Assembly: GCA_031430575.1 (NCBI GenBank)
Contig: JANPBT010000005.1
Location: forward strand, 8,115-72,114
Length of the DNA stretch: 64,000 bases
Direction of reading: 5' to 3'
From: JANMDS01 sp031430575
GTDB taxonomy: Bacteria; Pseudomonadota; Gammaproteobacteria; Burkholderiales; Casimicrobiaceae
Shown here piece after piece: positions 45,701 through 53,704 of this stretch (position 1 is the stretch's first letter; each line of letters begins with the position of its first letter). A model generated the notes under the pieces. The model did not search any database, had not been told where the DNA came from, and worked only from the letters and a program-made list of their open reading frames with translations. A program made the position numbers and the translations under genes.

Positions 45701-46746
45701 TGAAAAGTAAAGAAGCGGATGGGCAAGTGCTGTGGAGCCCGAAAGTGGGCGCCAATGGTGCGTTGAAAGCGCGCTTGAGTAAATTGGTGCTTGCGCCACG
45801 TGCGCCTGTTGATGAAAAAAACGTTGCTGCAGCAGTCGAATCTGCGCCGCAGGTATTAGGCGCACCAGTCGCGTCGACCCCGCGCGATACCGCCAATTGG
45901 CCGACACTCGATGTTGTCGCCGATGCTTTTACGCTGCGTGGCAATGCTATGGGCAAGCTCGAAATTCAAGCTGCGCCAAATGCCGAAAATTGGCGGATTG
46001 ATCGTTTAGTCGTGACCAACGCCGATGCCGAGCTTAAGGCCGACGGCTTATGGACGCGCGCCGGTGCTACCCCTGGCACGGCGATGAATGCCCAGCTCGA
46101 TATCGCAGACAGTCAAAAATATTTTTCGCGTATCGGGCTTGGTGAAGGTATTAAAGACGCGAAGGGCAAAGTCGCGGGCAAACTCGCGTGGGCAGGCTCG
46201 CCAGTGGATTTTGAAATGCGCGCGCTCAACGGCGAATTTACGATGGAGCTCGGGCAAGGGCGCTTTACCAAGGCTGATCCAGGGCTTGCGAAATTGCTGG
46301 GTGTCATCAGCCTGCAAAGCTTGGCGCGGCGGCTCGTTTTTGATTTGCGGGATCTTTTCAGCGATGGATTTTCGTTTGATAACGCGAGCGCTACGGTGCA
46401 GATGAAATCCGGCGTGTTGACCACCAATAATCTCGATATTGTCGGCCCGACAGCGCGGGTTGAAATTCGCGGCACGGTGAGCTTATGGGCGGAAACGCAG
46501 GCGCTTGACGTGCGCGTGTTGCCTGATGTTTCAACCTCTATCGCGGTGGGCGCGGGCGTCGCTACCGCCAATCCACTCATTGGTGCTGGCGCATTCATCG
46601 CCAGCAAGATTTTCAAAGACCCGCTCAATAAAGCCTTTTCAGTGAAGATGAAAATCTCTGGCACATGGGCAGAGCCGCATATGGATTGGCAAGAAAAAGG
46701 CGGCGCGCGTGAGCCCGGTGCAACCGCCGATCAAGGCACGCAGTAG
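42751..46746 (+). CDS. yhdP: YhdP/AsmA-like envelope lipid transport protein
   Basis: A protein of about 1331 residues with one N-terminal membrane segment (about residues 18-40) and a very long beta-rich periplasmic body with DUF3971 and AsmA-like C-terminal regions. YhdP proteins are thought to bridge the envelope and move phospholipids to the outer membrane. I chose the ATG at 42751; a TTG at 42721 is in frame. An Ala/Pro/Thr-rich low-complexity stretch lies near residue 930. Two exact repeats (PAAQ, APQV) lie in the C-terminal third. Confidence 0.85.
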   Translation: MSALFKNRGLRVSCKLTIGLVALLALLWVLLLAALRFMIIPNIEGFRPKLTEFLQTSIGRKVEIGALEAGWRGWNPHFTLHELKLIDPQGRVALRLPKVEQEISWRSLPSLTLTSRVLTIEGLRVIVRRDVANRISVAGMEFEEKDPKAEPDSRIADWLLVQRSVNLRNAQVIWQDDFRGAPPLALNNLNARLVNSGNRHRLGVNADWSDELATPIQFLADLNGESAAHLDTWSGQVYARLDSVDIARSKRWVTLPFPVASGVGGLQVWASLDKGLPNDVTADLKLSNVQAKLDGAKAALRLETMQGRLQWSEARGKTQLTNVRAENLQVTLKDKERHSVGPLSFKGLLRRNAQGGFEKSELVVDGFDIESIARLSSGLPIPENFANIVASLSPRGALGRTTLDWEGEPANPSKFNVATSFKNIAIAAVAPYPGVNNVNGDLKLTQDGGQIELSGAGVTLDLPSVFATAPTFDKFRTAAQWIVTPSGIEVKVDQSELANADVSATVSGKWSRTAAGVAAGTTAGSADFAGVINRAKVDRLWAYLPTVIDPKVREYTRHALLAGVISKGEFILRGPLEKFPFPNDTDGQWRITAKADDVTMDYADNWPKVTDADVTFNLSGSRLVADAVNSKIYGLPAKNLRTSIPDLRLASPQLSVIGTVNGPTLEFLKFIDLSPVGDWINHFTRGMDAQGDGQLNLAIEVPLGVTQSKTAVRGEYEFRGNTVKIGGEIPVLSDVRGKLLFTERGTSAKELQAQVMGGPANFVFQNVPGGLKVSATGQADLAVLRTAYKLPHIERASGITDWTMELDTPSGGAFTLKSSLRGAVFDAPAPLGKTASQERALTVVRTPMANGRDELAITIGDRAKARVRIGKRDGARVIEAGALGLGAAKMPELPAAQNVAVHVTDTEVNIDQWLDVVNAFTTPMGATMTAPATATTVASPSNASTALTPSEIFITAERVIAKGIKLNQASIQAKPQGAIWQIDVKSKEADGQVLWSPKVGANGALKARLSKLVLAPRAPVDEKNVAAAVESAPQVLGAPVASTPRDTANWPTLDVVADAFTLRGNAMGKLEIQAAPNAENWRIDRLVVTNADAELKADGLWTRAGATPGTAMNAQLDIADSQKYFSRIGLGEGIKDAKGKVAGKLAWAGSPVDFEMRALNGEFTMELGQGRFTKADPGLAKLLGVISLQSLARRLVFDLRDLFSDGFSFDNASATVQMKSGVLTTNNLDIVGPTARVEIRGTVSLWAETQALDVRVLPDVSTSIAVGAGVATANPLIGAGAFIASKIFKDPLNKAFSVKMKISGTWAEPHMDWQEKGGAREPGATADQGTQ
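45428..45441 (-). repeat. 14-mer repeat, exact
   Basis: Inside yhdP; encodes PAAQ. Confidence 0.95.
45842..45855 (+). repeat. 14-mer repeat, exact
   Basis: Inside yhdP; encodes APQV. Confidence 0.95.
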
Positions 46747-46784
46747 CCAGCGCTCTTCCAGAATCAGGCTCAAAACGCTCAAAT

Positions 46785-46798
46785 CTGCGCCGCAGGTA
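46785..46798 (+). repeat. 14-mer repeat, exact
   Basis: Intergenic between the convergent yhdP and SnoaL-like genes. Confidence 0.95.
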
Positions 46799-46826
46799 GA
46801 ACGCTTTTAAGGCTACAAAACTTCAA

Positions 46827-47255
46827 TTAGTGCAGCGTTCCGCCGTTATTGCTGGTTTGTGGATTCGAGATGGGCGAGCCGTGATGCCCTAAGAGCCGCC
46901 AGCCATGCAGGGTGCGGATGAAAAGATTGGTCGCCGCGACACCACCGCGCGGCGCGGTATCCTCGGCAAATCTAATCCACTCGACCACTGTTTGGGTCGC
47001 CATCGTACCGCTCACATGCCAAATCGGGTCTTGCAGCTCAAAGCGCATACCTGGACTATTGGCAAATACGCTTGCCCACGCCGCGCGAACCGCACCAAAG
47101 CCGACCAAGGGCAAGGCCCCCGGATGTACGCAAATCACATCTTCGTCCTCGGCCCAGATCGCCATCATCATATCGGCATCGGCGCGCGAGATGGCCTCAT
47201 AAAAAGCGATGGCAACTTCTTCTGGGCTGGTAAAAAACAGCGGGTTTGCGCTCAT
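46827..47255 (-). CDS. SnoaL/NTF2-like protein
   Basis: A 142-residue protein with the NTF2-fold layout of DUF4440/SnoaL families: EEVAIAFYEAISRADADMMMAIWAEDEDVICVHPG at the start, then a cone of strands ending in GWRLLGHHGSP. No catalytic role can be assigned. It is transcribed away from the tRNA-Arg gene; about 57 bases separate them. Confidence 0.75.
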   Translation of the reverse strand: MSANPLFFTSPEEVAIAFYEAISRADADMMMAIWAEDEDVICVHPGALPLVGFGAVRAAWASVFANSPGMRFELQDPIWHVSGTMATQTVVEWIRFAEDTAPRGGVAATNLFIRTLHGWRLLGHHGSPISNPQTSNNGGTLH

Positions 47256-47312
47256 GATGCGCTGGGTTTTATTGCTAAAAGATGGGTTTTCATGGTATAT
47301 TTCACTTTCTTC

Positions 47313-47390
47313 GCGCTCGTAGCTCAGTTGGATTAGAGTACCTGGCTACGAACCAGGGGGTCGTGGGTTCAATTCCTGCCGAGCGCGCCA
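47313..47390 (+). tRNA. tRNA-Arg (ACG)
   Basis: A full cloverleaf: acceptor GCGCTCG pairing with CGAGCGC, D-arm GCTCAGTTGGATTAGAGT, anticodon loop CTACGAA with ACG flanked by CTGG/CCAG, T-loop GGTTCAATTCC, and an encoded CCA end. The ACG anticodon is normally edited to ICG by TadA, reading CGU, CGC and CGA. A strong terminator follows within 8 bases. Confidence 0.97.
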
Positions 47391-47397
47391 GTTTCAA

Positions 47398-47434
47398 GCA
47401 AAACGGACAATCTTTGGATTGTCCGTTTTGCTTT
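47398..47434 (+). terminator. Terminator after tRNA-Arg
   Basis: A perfect 15-base inverted repeat (arms 47398-47412 and 47417-47431, loop TTTG) ends in a T-rich tail. It is independent of the 14-mer repeat and closes the tRNA transcript. Confidence 0.85.
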
Positions 47435-47482
47435 GTGTGCTCCGTGCTGGCCGCTGCCGAAACGCTGCCGAATCCACAAAAT

Positions 47483-47496
47483 CTGCGCCGCAGGTA
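47483..47496 (+). repeat. 14-mer repeat, exact
   Basis: Intergenic between the tRNA-Arg terminator and the mutase gene end. Confidence 0.95.
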
Positions 47497-47569
47497 TTGA
47501 TCGTTTGGGCAATGATCGAGTGCCTAGCAATCCCGAGCGCAGATGGCATCAAATTTTGGCTTAAATTAT

Positions 47570-48958
47570 TCAAAATCCGAGCTCGATCGTTGGTTTCACC
47601 GCCCGCAACTGCCGCGCAAATTCAGCCTTGATCCGTGCGATGCCCGCCTCGGAGTCAGACTCAAAGCGCAGCACGATAACCGGCGTGGTGTTTGACGGGC
47701 GGGCGAGACCGAAACCATCGGCAAATTCTACGCGCAACCCATCGATCAAAATGCGCTCAACTTCACCCTCAAATTTGCCGCGCGCAATGAGTTGCTGCAC
47801 GAGCGTGACGTGCTCGCCTTCTGCGCATTTGATATTGAGCTCGGGCGTCGAGACGCTATCGGGTAGGGCTTCCAACACTGCACTCGGGTCAGCATGATTG
47901 GAGAGGATTTCGAGCAAGCGCGCGCCACAATAAATCGCGTCGTCAAAACCATACCAGCGCTCTTTGAAGAAAATATGTCCGCTCATTTCGCCTGCGAGCG
48001 GCGCGCCGGTTTCGCGCAACTTATCTTTAATGAGCGAATGCCCGGTTTTCCACATGAGCGGCACGCCGCCATGCGTCTTTACCCACGGCGCGAGATTGCG
48101 GGTGCATTTCACGTCGTAGATGATCGTCGCACCTGGGTTACGTGAAAGCACATCTGCTGCATAGAGCATGATCTGGCGATCGGGGTAAATAATCGCGCCC
48201 GATTTGGTCACCACTCCGAGCCGATCACCATCACCATCAAATGCAAAGCCAAGCTCGGCATCGGTGGCCTGCACACGCTTGATTAAGTCTTGCAAGTTTT
48301 CTGGCTTGCTTGGGTCAGGATGGTGGTTGGGAAACGTGCCATCGATCTCGCAGAACATCGGATCAACATCGCAGCCCATCGCGCTAAAAACCTGCGGCGC
48401 AAGCTCACCGGCAACGCCGTTGCCGCAATCAACGACGATTTTCATCTTGCGTTTGACTTTGACATCGGCCACGATGCGGTTGACGTACGCCGCGCGCACA
48501 TCGGCCTGGGCATGATGCCCGTGCGCTTTCGAAGGCGGCGCAGTGTTGGCGAACGCCTCCGCGCGGCGCTTAATTTCTTGAATATCGTCGCCGTGAAGTG
48601 CTTTGCCCGCAAGCACGATTTTTAAGCCGTTATAGTCCGGCGGATTGTGGCTACCCGTGACCGATACAGCGCAATGGGTATCTAACGCATAGCCCGCGTA
48701 ATACGAAACAGGCGAGGTGACGCAGCCAATATCAATTGCGCCGCAGCCTGCTTTGACGATGCCATCGCGAAGCGCTTGTGAGAGTGTAGGGCCAGATATG
48801 CGGCCATCCCGGCCCACGGCGATTTCGCTGCATTTGCGCTCTAGCGCCATTGTGCCCAAGGCAAAGCCGACCGCGTGCGCGACTTCGGTGGTGAGCGTTT
48901 TGTCGACGATGCCGCGGATATCGTAGGCTTTGAAAATTTCAGGTGCGAAGGTTTTCAC
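47570..48958 (-). CDS. Phosphomannomutase/phosphoglucomutase
   Basis: A 462-residue alpha-D-phosphohexomutase with the phosphoserine loop VTGSHNPPDYNG (about residue 103), the metal loop FDGDGDR, and GEMSGHIFF. Close to AlgC/ManB of proteobacteria, which act on mannose- and glucose-phosphates for polysaccharide and LPS synthesis. A two-mismatch repeat encodes APQV. Its first 20 bases overlap the end of the upstream hydrolase gene. Confidence 0.92.
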   Translation of the reverse strand: MKTFAPEIFKAYDIRGIVDKTLTTEVAHAVGFALGTMALERKCSEIAVGRDGRISGPTLSQALRDGIVKAGCGAIDIGCVTSPVSYYAGYALDTHCAVSVTGSHNPPDYNGLKIVLAGKALHGDDIQEIKRRAEAFANTAPPSKAHGHHAQADVRAAYVNRIVADVKVKRKMKIVVDCGNGVAGELAPQVFSAMGCDVDPMFCEIDGTFPNHHPDPSKPENLQDLIKRVQATDAELGFAFDGDGDRLGVVTKSGAIIYPDRQIMLYAADVLSRNPGATIIYDVKCTRNLAPWVKTHGGVPLMWKTGHSLIKDKLRETGAPLAGEMSGHIFFKERWYGFDDAIYCGARLLEILSNHADPSAVLEALPDSVSTPELNIKCAEGEHVTLVQQLIARGKFEGEVERILIDGLRVEFADGFGLARPSNTTPVIVLRFESDSEAGIARIKAEFARQLRAVKPTIELGF

Positions 48959-49949
48959 GAAGGCTTTCCGTAAAGAAATTAAATAATCGTTGTGGCAACC
49001 AGTTTAAGTGCCCAGGGAATGCACCGCTGACAAAGCCCAGATGCCCGCCAGTCGCTGGGAAATCCCGGGTCACAAAGCGAGACACTTCATGGGCTTTTGG
49101 CATGAGGTAATCGGGTACGAAAGGATCGTTGGCCGCTTGAATCAATAAAAACGGCAATTCGATATTGACGATATCGTAGCGGCTGCTGGCGTTGCGGTAA
49201 TAGTGCGCCCCTGAGGAATAACCATGCACCTGCGCGGTGTAGGCATCGTCAAACTCTGCCAGCGTCACTGCGCGGGCGGCACGCAGCGCATCAAACTTTC
49301 CGGGAAAGCGCTTGGCTTTGATCGCGGCGTCATGCTTCATCGTTTTCAAGAAATGCGCGGAGTAAATTTTGTTAAACCCTTGAGCGATGCGCTCGGCACT
49401 GATGCCCAGATCGAGCGGGGCGCAGACGCTGGCCGCCGCCTGCAGCAAATTCTGCGCCGCAGGTAAGTGCGTGCCGCAAAATTTAGTCAAGGCGTTGCCG
49501 CCCAGTGAAATACCTGCGGCGCAGATTTGGGCATTTAGGGGCGATTTTGAATGGATTTGCGCGAGCATCCATTCAATTGATTCAGCATCTCCCGAGTGAT
49601 ACGCGCGCACAGTGGCGTTGATTTCACCAGAGCAGCCCCGAAAGTGGGGCACCACGAGCGTCCACCCGCGAGCACGGGCTACGTGGGCACAGGCGAGCGC
49701 GTAATGCGAGTGGGAAGAGCCTTCCAGCCCGTGGAAGAGCACGAGCGTTGGCTTGGCGGCATCTCCGTCGAGCCAATCAAAATCGATGAAATCGCCATCG
49801 GGTGTGGCGATACGCTCACGACGGAAGGCAACCGGCGTGCGGCGCAGTAAAAAAGCGTAAATTGTTTGCGCGTTGCCACCTGGCAGCCAAGCGGGCGCGC
49901 TAAAGCTGCTTGCGGTGGCGTAAGGGTTAGGCCTGCTCACCAGCTGCAT
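48939..49949 (-). CDS. YheT-family alpha/beta hydrolase
   Basis: A protein of about 336 residues with the YheT family pattern: LPGGNAQTIYAFLLRR near the start, LFHGLEGSSHSHYA, nucleophile GISLGGNA, and NDPFVPD and GGHLGFV with the acid and His. I chose the ATG at 49949, which overlaps the S4 gene by 23 bases; a longer frame would bury that gene. Two exact repeats lie 45 bases apart in opposite orientations; one encodes CAAG immediately before the GISLGG nucleophile elbow. Confidence 0.85.
   Translation of the reverse strand: MQLVSRPNPYATASSFSAPAWLPGGNAQTIYAFLLRRTPVAFRRERIATPDGDFIDFDWLDGDAAKPTLVLFHGLEGSSHSHYALACAHVARARGWTLVVPHFRGCSGEINATVRAYHSGDAESIEWMLAQIHSKSPLNAQICAAGISLGGNALTKFCGTHLPAAQNLLQAAASVCAPLDLGISAERIAQGFNKIYSAHFLKTMKHDAAIKAKRFPGKFDALRAARAVTLAEFDDAYTAQVHGYSSGAHYYRNASSRYDIVNIELPFLLIQAANDPFVPDYLMPKAHEVSRFVTRDFPATGGHLGFVSGAFPGHLNWLPQRLFNFFTESLRENLRT
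49452..49465 (+). repeat. 14-mer repeat, exact
   Basis: Inside yheT-like gene; encodes PAAQ. Confidence 0.95.
49511..49524 (-). repeat. 14-mer repeat, exact
   Basis: Inside yheT-like gene; encodes CAAG next to the nucleophile elbow. Confidence 0.95.
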
Positions 49950-50172
49950 GCGTGAGGATGCAGATCCCCGGGAGCTTAATTTTTTGCCCGCCCCGGATCT
50001 TCGCCGTTTTGCGCAACTCGGGCTGATCGTCCACGGTGACTCGACCTGCGGCAACGATAGCCTTGCCTTCGCCGCCGCTGGTGGCGATGCCGACGCCTTT
50101 GAGCAAATCGCAGAGCGGGATCGTCTCATCCCGGAGTGTGAAATGCAGCGTTTGAATCGGTGGGAATTTCAT
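49927..50172 (-). CDS. Small S4-domain RNA-binding protein
   Basis: An 81-residue protein with an S4-like RNA-binding fold: IPLCDLLKGVGIATSGGEGKAIVAAGRVTVDDQ. Similar in size to E. coli YbcJ. It starts at an ATG that overlaps the aroG stop as ATGA. It probably binds structured RNA; the target is unknown. Confidence 0.85.
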   Translation of the reverse strand: MKFPPIQTLHFTLRDETIPLCDLLKGVGIATSGGEGKAIVAAGRVTVDDQPELRKTAKIRGGQKIKLPGICILTHAAGEQA

Positions 50173-51239
50173 TGCTGCGCCAGCACCGCACGGCGGGCGC
50201 GCACGCCTTGCGCCAAGCGACGCATGACCTTCTCGGTATCGTCCCAATTGATGCAGGCATCGGTCACCGATTGGCCATAGGTTAGAGGCTTACCCGGCAC
50301 AATATCTTGCCGACCTTCGACCAAATGGCTCTCGATCATCACACCGATAATCCGGTCATCTCCCACTTCTAATTGCTGCGCGACGTTTTCGCCGACTGCG
50401 ATTTGGTTGCGATGCTGCTTGGAGGAATTAGCGTGCGAAAAATCAATCATGATCCTAGCCGGTAAGCCCGCTTTTGCGAGCTCCTTGGCGGTGGCTTCCA
50501 CGTGCGTCGCATCGTAATTAGGGCCGTTGCCACCGCGCAAAATCAAGTGGCAATCTTCGTTGCCCGCAGTGCTCACGATCGCGCTGTGTCCGCCCTTAGT
50601 GACCGATAAAAAGTGATGGGGCGCAGCAGCGGCTTTGATCGCGTCCACCGCGATTTTGATGTTGCCATCGGTGCCATTTTTGAAGCCCACCGCGCATGAA
50701 AGCCCACTTGCCAATTGCCGGTGCACTTGGCTCTCGGTCGTGCGCGCACCAATCGCGCCCCACGAAACCAAATCAGCGATGTATTGCGGTGTAATCGTCT
50801 CTAAATATTCCACGCCTGCGGGCAGCCCCAGACCGTTAATATCGGCAAGCACTTTACGCGCAAGCCGCAAGCCTTCGTTGATCTTATACGATCCATCCAT
50901 GCGCGGATCGTTAATCATGCCCTTCCAGCCCACGGTCGTGCGCGGCTTCTCAAAATAAACCCGCATCACCGTCACCAGCGCATCACCGAGCTCTTCGCGC
51001 AAGGCGGCCAGCTTTTGGGCGTATTCCATCGCCGCTTTTGGATCATGAATTGAGCATGGACCGACGATAACAACCAACCGATCATCCGCACCATGTAGCA
51101 CTTTATGAATCGTATGTCGTGCTTCGTAAACCGTTTCCTCCGCCACGCCATCCAGCGGGCATTCGCGCATCAAATGCGCGGGTGGGGAAAGCTCAAAAAT
51201 TTCGCGAATGCGAACGTCGTCGATTGGGCGTGTAGTCAT
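50169..51239 (-). CDS. aroG: 3-deoxy-7-phosphoheptulonate synthase (class I DAHP synthase)
   Basis: A 356-residue class I DAHP synthase with VGPCSIHDPKAAMEYA, MRVYFEKPRTTVGWKG, GARTTESQVHRQLASG and MIDFSHANSSKQ. It starts the shikimate pathway from PEP and erythrose 4-phosphate. AroF, AroG and AroH isozymes differ mainly in feedback inhibition, so the exact letter is uncertain. No repeat copy inside. Confidence 0.92.
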   Translation of the reverse strand: MTTRPIDDVRIREIFELSPPAHLMRECPLDGVAEETVYEARHTIHKVLHGADDRLVVIVGPCSIHDPKAAMEYAQKLAALREELGDALVTVMRVYFEKPRTTVGWKGMINDPRMDGSYKINEGLRLARKVLADINGLGLPAGVEYLETITPQYIADLVSWGAIGARTTESQVHRQLASGLSCAVGFKNGTDGNIKIAVDAIKAAAAPHHFLSVTKGGHSAIVSTAGNEDCHLILRGGNGPNYDATHVEATAKELAKAGLPARIMIDFSHANSSKQHRNQIAVGENVAQQLEVGDDRIIGVMIESHLVEGRQDIVPGKPLTYGQSVTDACINWDDTEKVMRRLAQGVRARRAVLAQQ

Positions 51240-51428
51240 TGGGTAAACAGGAGATTAATGCTGCGTCGCAGCATTGTAGTCGGAGACCGATCATTGCTCA
51301 AAGCTAAGGCTGATTTAGCGCGAAACTGATTGTGAAGTGCTCAGATTTGCGCCGAAGGTCTTGTTATTTTGCACGCATACTTGTTGCTCAGAATTTACGA
51401 AAGTGAGCCAGATCAACCTCTAAAAATA
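51240..51428. other. Interval between aroG and the restriction gene
   Basis: About 190 AT-rich bases hold a heavily degenerate repeat copy near 51346-51360 (TTGCGCCGAAGGT core). I see no gene, and I could not identify a clear promoter for aroG by eye. Confidence 0.4.
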
Positions 51429-52094
51429 CTATAACGTTCTACCCGTTGTCTGCGAAAAGTTTGCGCTGACAGTCGCAAACCACCCCTTCTGCAAACCCGC
51501 ACTATTAGCATTGGTATCGAGTACTTTTTTAATTGCTTGGACAAAATCAGCGCGTGAGGCGAAGACGGGGTACTTTGTTTTTTTTGAGTACCAAGTTGCG
51601 GGACGAATATTGAAAGCGACACCTTGCTTCCATTGAATTTTGAGCACTGAGCGCTCGGACGCACCGCAAATTTCCCAGACTTTTTTGAGCCAAATATTTT
51701 TGATAACGATACCCGTATTGCTTTCTACGTATTCAAAAATTAAATAGTCAGCGTCTAAGCGGTGCGCATGCGTGATGAGAGAGCGGCAATAGGCCATAAA
51801 GTTTGCCACGTCAAAGTTTGGAGATTTTTTAAAGCATTTCACTTCGAGCAAATCCACTGTGTCATCATCGGGATGCATCAAAAAATCAGGAAATTCTTGT
51901 GAATTCGGCCTAAGTCGATAGGGGATACCCTGCTGAGTCATGAAAGCTTGCAGCCACTCTTGGATCTCGTTGCCAACAATTGAGCTGTCTTGCACGACCG
52001 TTTTTAAACCATGCAATTCGAAATACGTTTTTCCTGACGCGCCAATAATATTGGCGTTCTTCAGGGCGTCAAAAAGTCGTTGAGCACTCATCAA
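51429..52094 (-). CDS. Type II restriction endonuclease, probably NgoBV/NlaIV-like
   Basis: A 221-residue protein. FPDFLMHPDDD-x3-DLLEVKCFK fits a PD-(D/E)xK nuclease core (D, then E-x-K) at about residues 68-87. SPNFDVANFMAYCRSLITHAHRLDADYLIF and KNIWLKKVWEICGASER resemble, from memory, the NgoBV family that cuts GGNNCC. It follows the methyltransferase gene by 3 bases. The gene is AT-rich compared with its neighbours. Type II endonuclease by context is firmer than the named family or site. Confidence 0.65.
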   Translation of the reverse strand: MMSAQRLFDALKNANIIGASGKTYFELHGLKTVVQDSSIVGNEIQEWLQAFMTQQGIPYRLRPNSQEFPDFLMHPDDDTVDLLEVKCFKKSPNFDVANFMAYCRSLITHAHRLDADYLIFEYVESNTGIVIKNIWLKKVWEICGASERSVLKIQWKQGVAFNIRPATWYSKKTKYPVFASRADFVQAIKKVLDTNANSAGLQKGWFATVSANFSQTTGRTL

Positions 52095-52097
52095 AAA

Positions 52098-53462
52098 TTA
52101 AGGAATTAATCTTGATGCAACGGCTCTGATGACGGGGGGCATTACTGTATTGCCGATTAAGTCGAATGCCTTGGCGTAGTCGTGGTCTCCGAGCCTGAAG
52201 GAATCGGGATACCCAGAAAATCGTAATCCCTCTCGAACAGTGATACTACGCAGCCCGTTTTTCGTGTTTACAGCCATCTTTCCGGCCTCCGTCGCCACGA
52301 GGGTTGGCGCTACATCGTTTGGATCAATGATTTTTGCTATCGGGAACGAAAGTTTTCCGGCAACGATGTTGTAGCCTTTTGGAGCGCTAGGATGCGCAAC
52401 GCGCTTGGAGATCCCATCAATGACTACTTTCTTTTTGGGATGTTCAAATTTCACGTAACCTTTAGCGCACAAATCCTCAAGTTGATTCGCCAACCGTGGA
52501 TGTGTGTAAAACGTTTGGATTTCAGCAAGCGTCAACGGCATTCCGTCCATCCACTCAATACCTTTATCTGCAGCCCATTTTTTTGAGCGGCGTTGCGTCA
52601 ATATCAGATTTAGGAGCTTGCGTTGCTCGGCACTTACTTTACCCTTTATCTCTAAATCCCAGCTGTGAATATTGTTAACGCCGCCGCGCTTATCTTTTAT
52701 TGATTTGCCATTTAATTCTTTTGCGGAAAATTTTTCAGATAGTAATTTTGTAAATGAAGTCGGTAGAACCGTTTTTTCGTGCTCAATGCTGCTTGCTACG
52801 CTTTGAAAAATACGATCAAAGCCAGTCAAATTTGTAAGTCGTTTTTTATGGCCAACGATGTAGATTCGCTTGCGTTTTTGAGGTACGCCAAAATCGGATG
52901 AATCTAGTACCTGCCACGTAACTCTGTAGTTTAATTCGCGCAATTTATCGAGCATGATCTGAAGGGTCGAACCATTGTTGTGCGTAGCGAGCGCATCTAC
53001 GTTCTCGAGCAGAAACCCCTGTGGTTTCTTGATGCTTAAAATGTTGTGGATAGTGAAAAAAAATCCACCGCGTTCGTCTAAAAATCCGTTTCGCTTTCCT
53101 GCGGAGCTAAAGGGTTGACACGGAAAACCTGCCAGAAGGTAGTCAAAGGTTGGAATGCTTTTTGGATCAATCTGCGTGATGTCACCATGAATTTCATTGT
53201 CAGCAAAATTTTCACGATATGAATTTACTGCGAACTCTTTGATTTCGCTGGTGAACACACAACGACAACGGTAATTTTTATCGTCACACGCCTGCTCAAA
53301 ACCCAAACGAGTCCCGCCCATTCCTGCAAACAGATCGATGAAACGAACGATCGAGTCTGGTGCAGCCGCATCTCGTTCGACTAGGATCGAGCCGGATATT
53401 GGCTGTGGCGCGAAGCTGGGTTTATCCATATCCATCGTATAGGTAAATAAATCAGGTTTCAT
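52098..53462 (-). CDS. DNA (cytosine-5) methyltransferase
   Basis: A complete 454-residue m5C methyltransferase: motif I FIDLFAGMGG (residues 41-50), motif IV FPCQPFSSAGKRNG with catalytic Cys 115, motif VI ENV (153-155), motif VIII QKRKRIYIVG, a target-recognition region of about 200 residues, then motifs IX-X (SITVREGLRFSGYPDSF, LIGNTVMPPVI). It protects host DNA from the partner nuclease. It is AT-rich and free of the 14-mer repeat, consistent with acquisition from elsewhere. Confidence 0.92.
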   Translation of the reverse strand: MKPDLFTYTMDMDKPSFAPQPISGSILVERDAAAPDSIVRFIDLFAGMGGTRLGFEQACDDKNYRCRCVFTSEIKEFAVNSYRENFADNEIHGDITQIDPKSIPTFDYLLAGFPCQPFSSAGKRNGFLDERGGFFFTIHNILSIKKPQGFLLENVDALATHNNGSTLQIMLDKLRELNYRVTWQVLDSSDFGVPQKRKRIYIVGHKKRLTNLTGFDRIFQSVASSIEHEKTVLPTSFTKLLSEKFSAKELNGKSIKDKRGGVNNIHSWDLEIKGKVSAEQRKLLNLILTQRRSKKWAADKGIEWMDGMPLTLAEIQTFYTHPRLANQLEDLCAKGYVKFEHPKKKVVIDGISKRVAHPSAPKGYNIVAGKLSFPIAKIIDPNDVAPTLVATEAGKMAVNTKNGLRSITVREGLRFSGYPDSFRLGDHDYAKAFDLIGNTVMPPVIRAVASRLIP

Positions 53463-53663
53463 TGCTATAGATCAATTAAAGCTGTAATTTTATACAATTA
53501 AAAATGATCGAACGGCGCGTTGTTGATATTGCAGGTAGAGTGCGACGAATTCAAACAAACTCTGCTTAGTTTATCAATCGCTACAAAAACTAAATTCATT
53601 AACGCTCAAATTTGCTGGTGGATGCGCGATTCTGCGCACCTCTCATTCATTCAATTTAGGCCA

Positions 53664-53677
53664 TACCTGCGGCGCAG
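53664..53677 (-). repeat. 14-mer repeat, exact
   Basis: Intergenic between cnoX and the methyltransferase gene. Confidence 0.95.
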
Positions 53678-53704
53678 ATTACGCCTAATTGAGGCAATTT
53701 GAGC

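Noticed and set aside
53520..53702. A 60-codon plus-strand frame between the methyltransferase and cnoX
   Set aside because: No ribosome site or family signature; part of it is just the repeat read as YLRRR.
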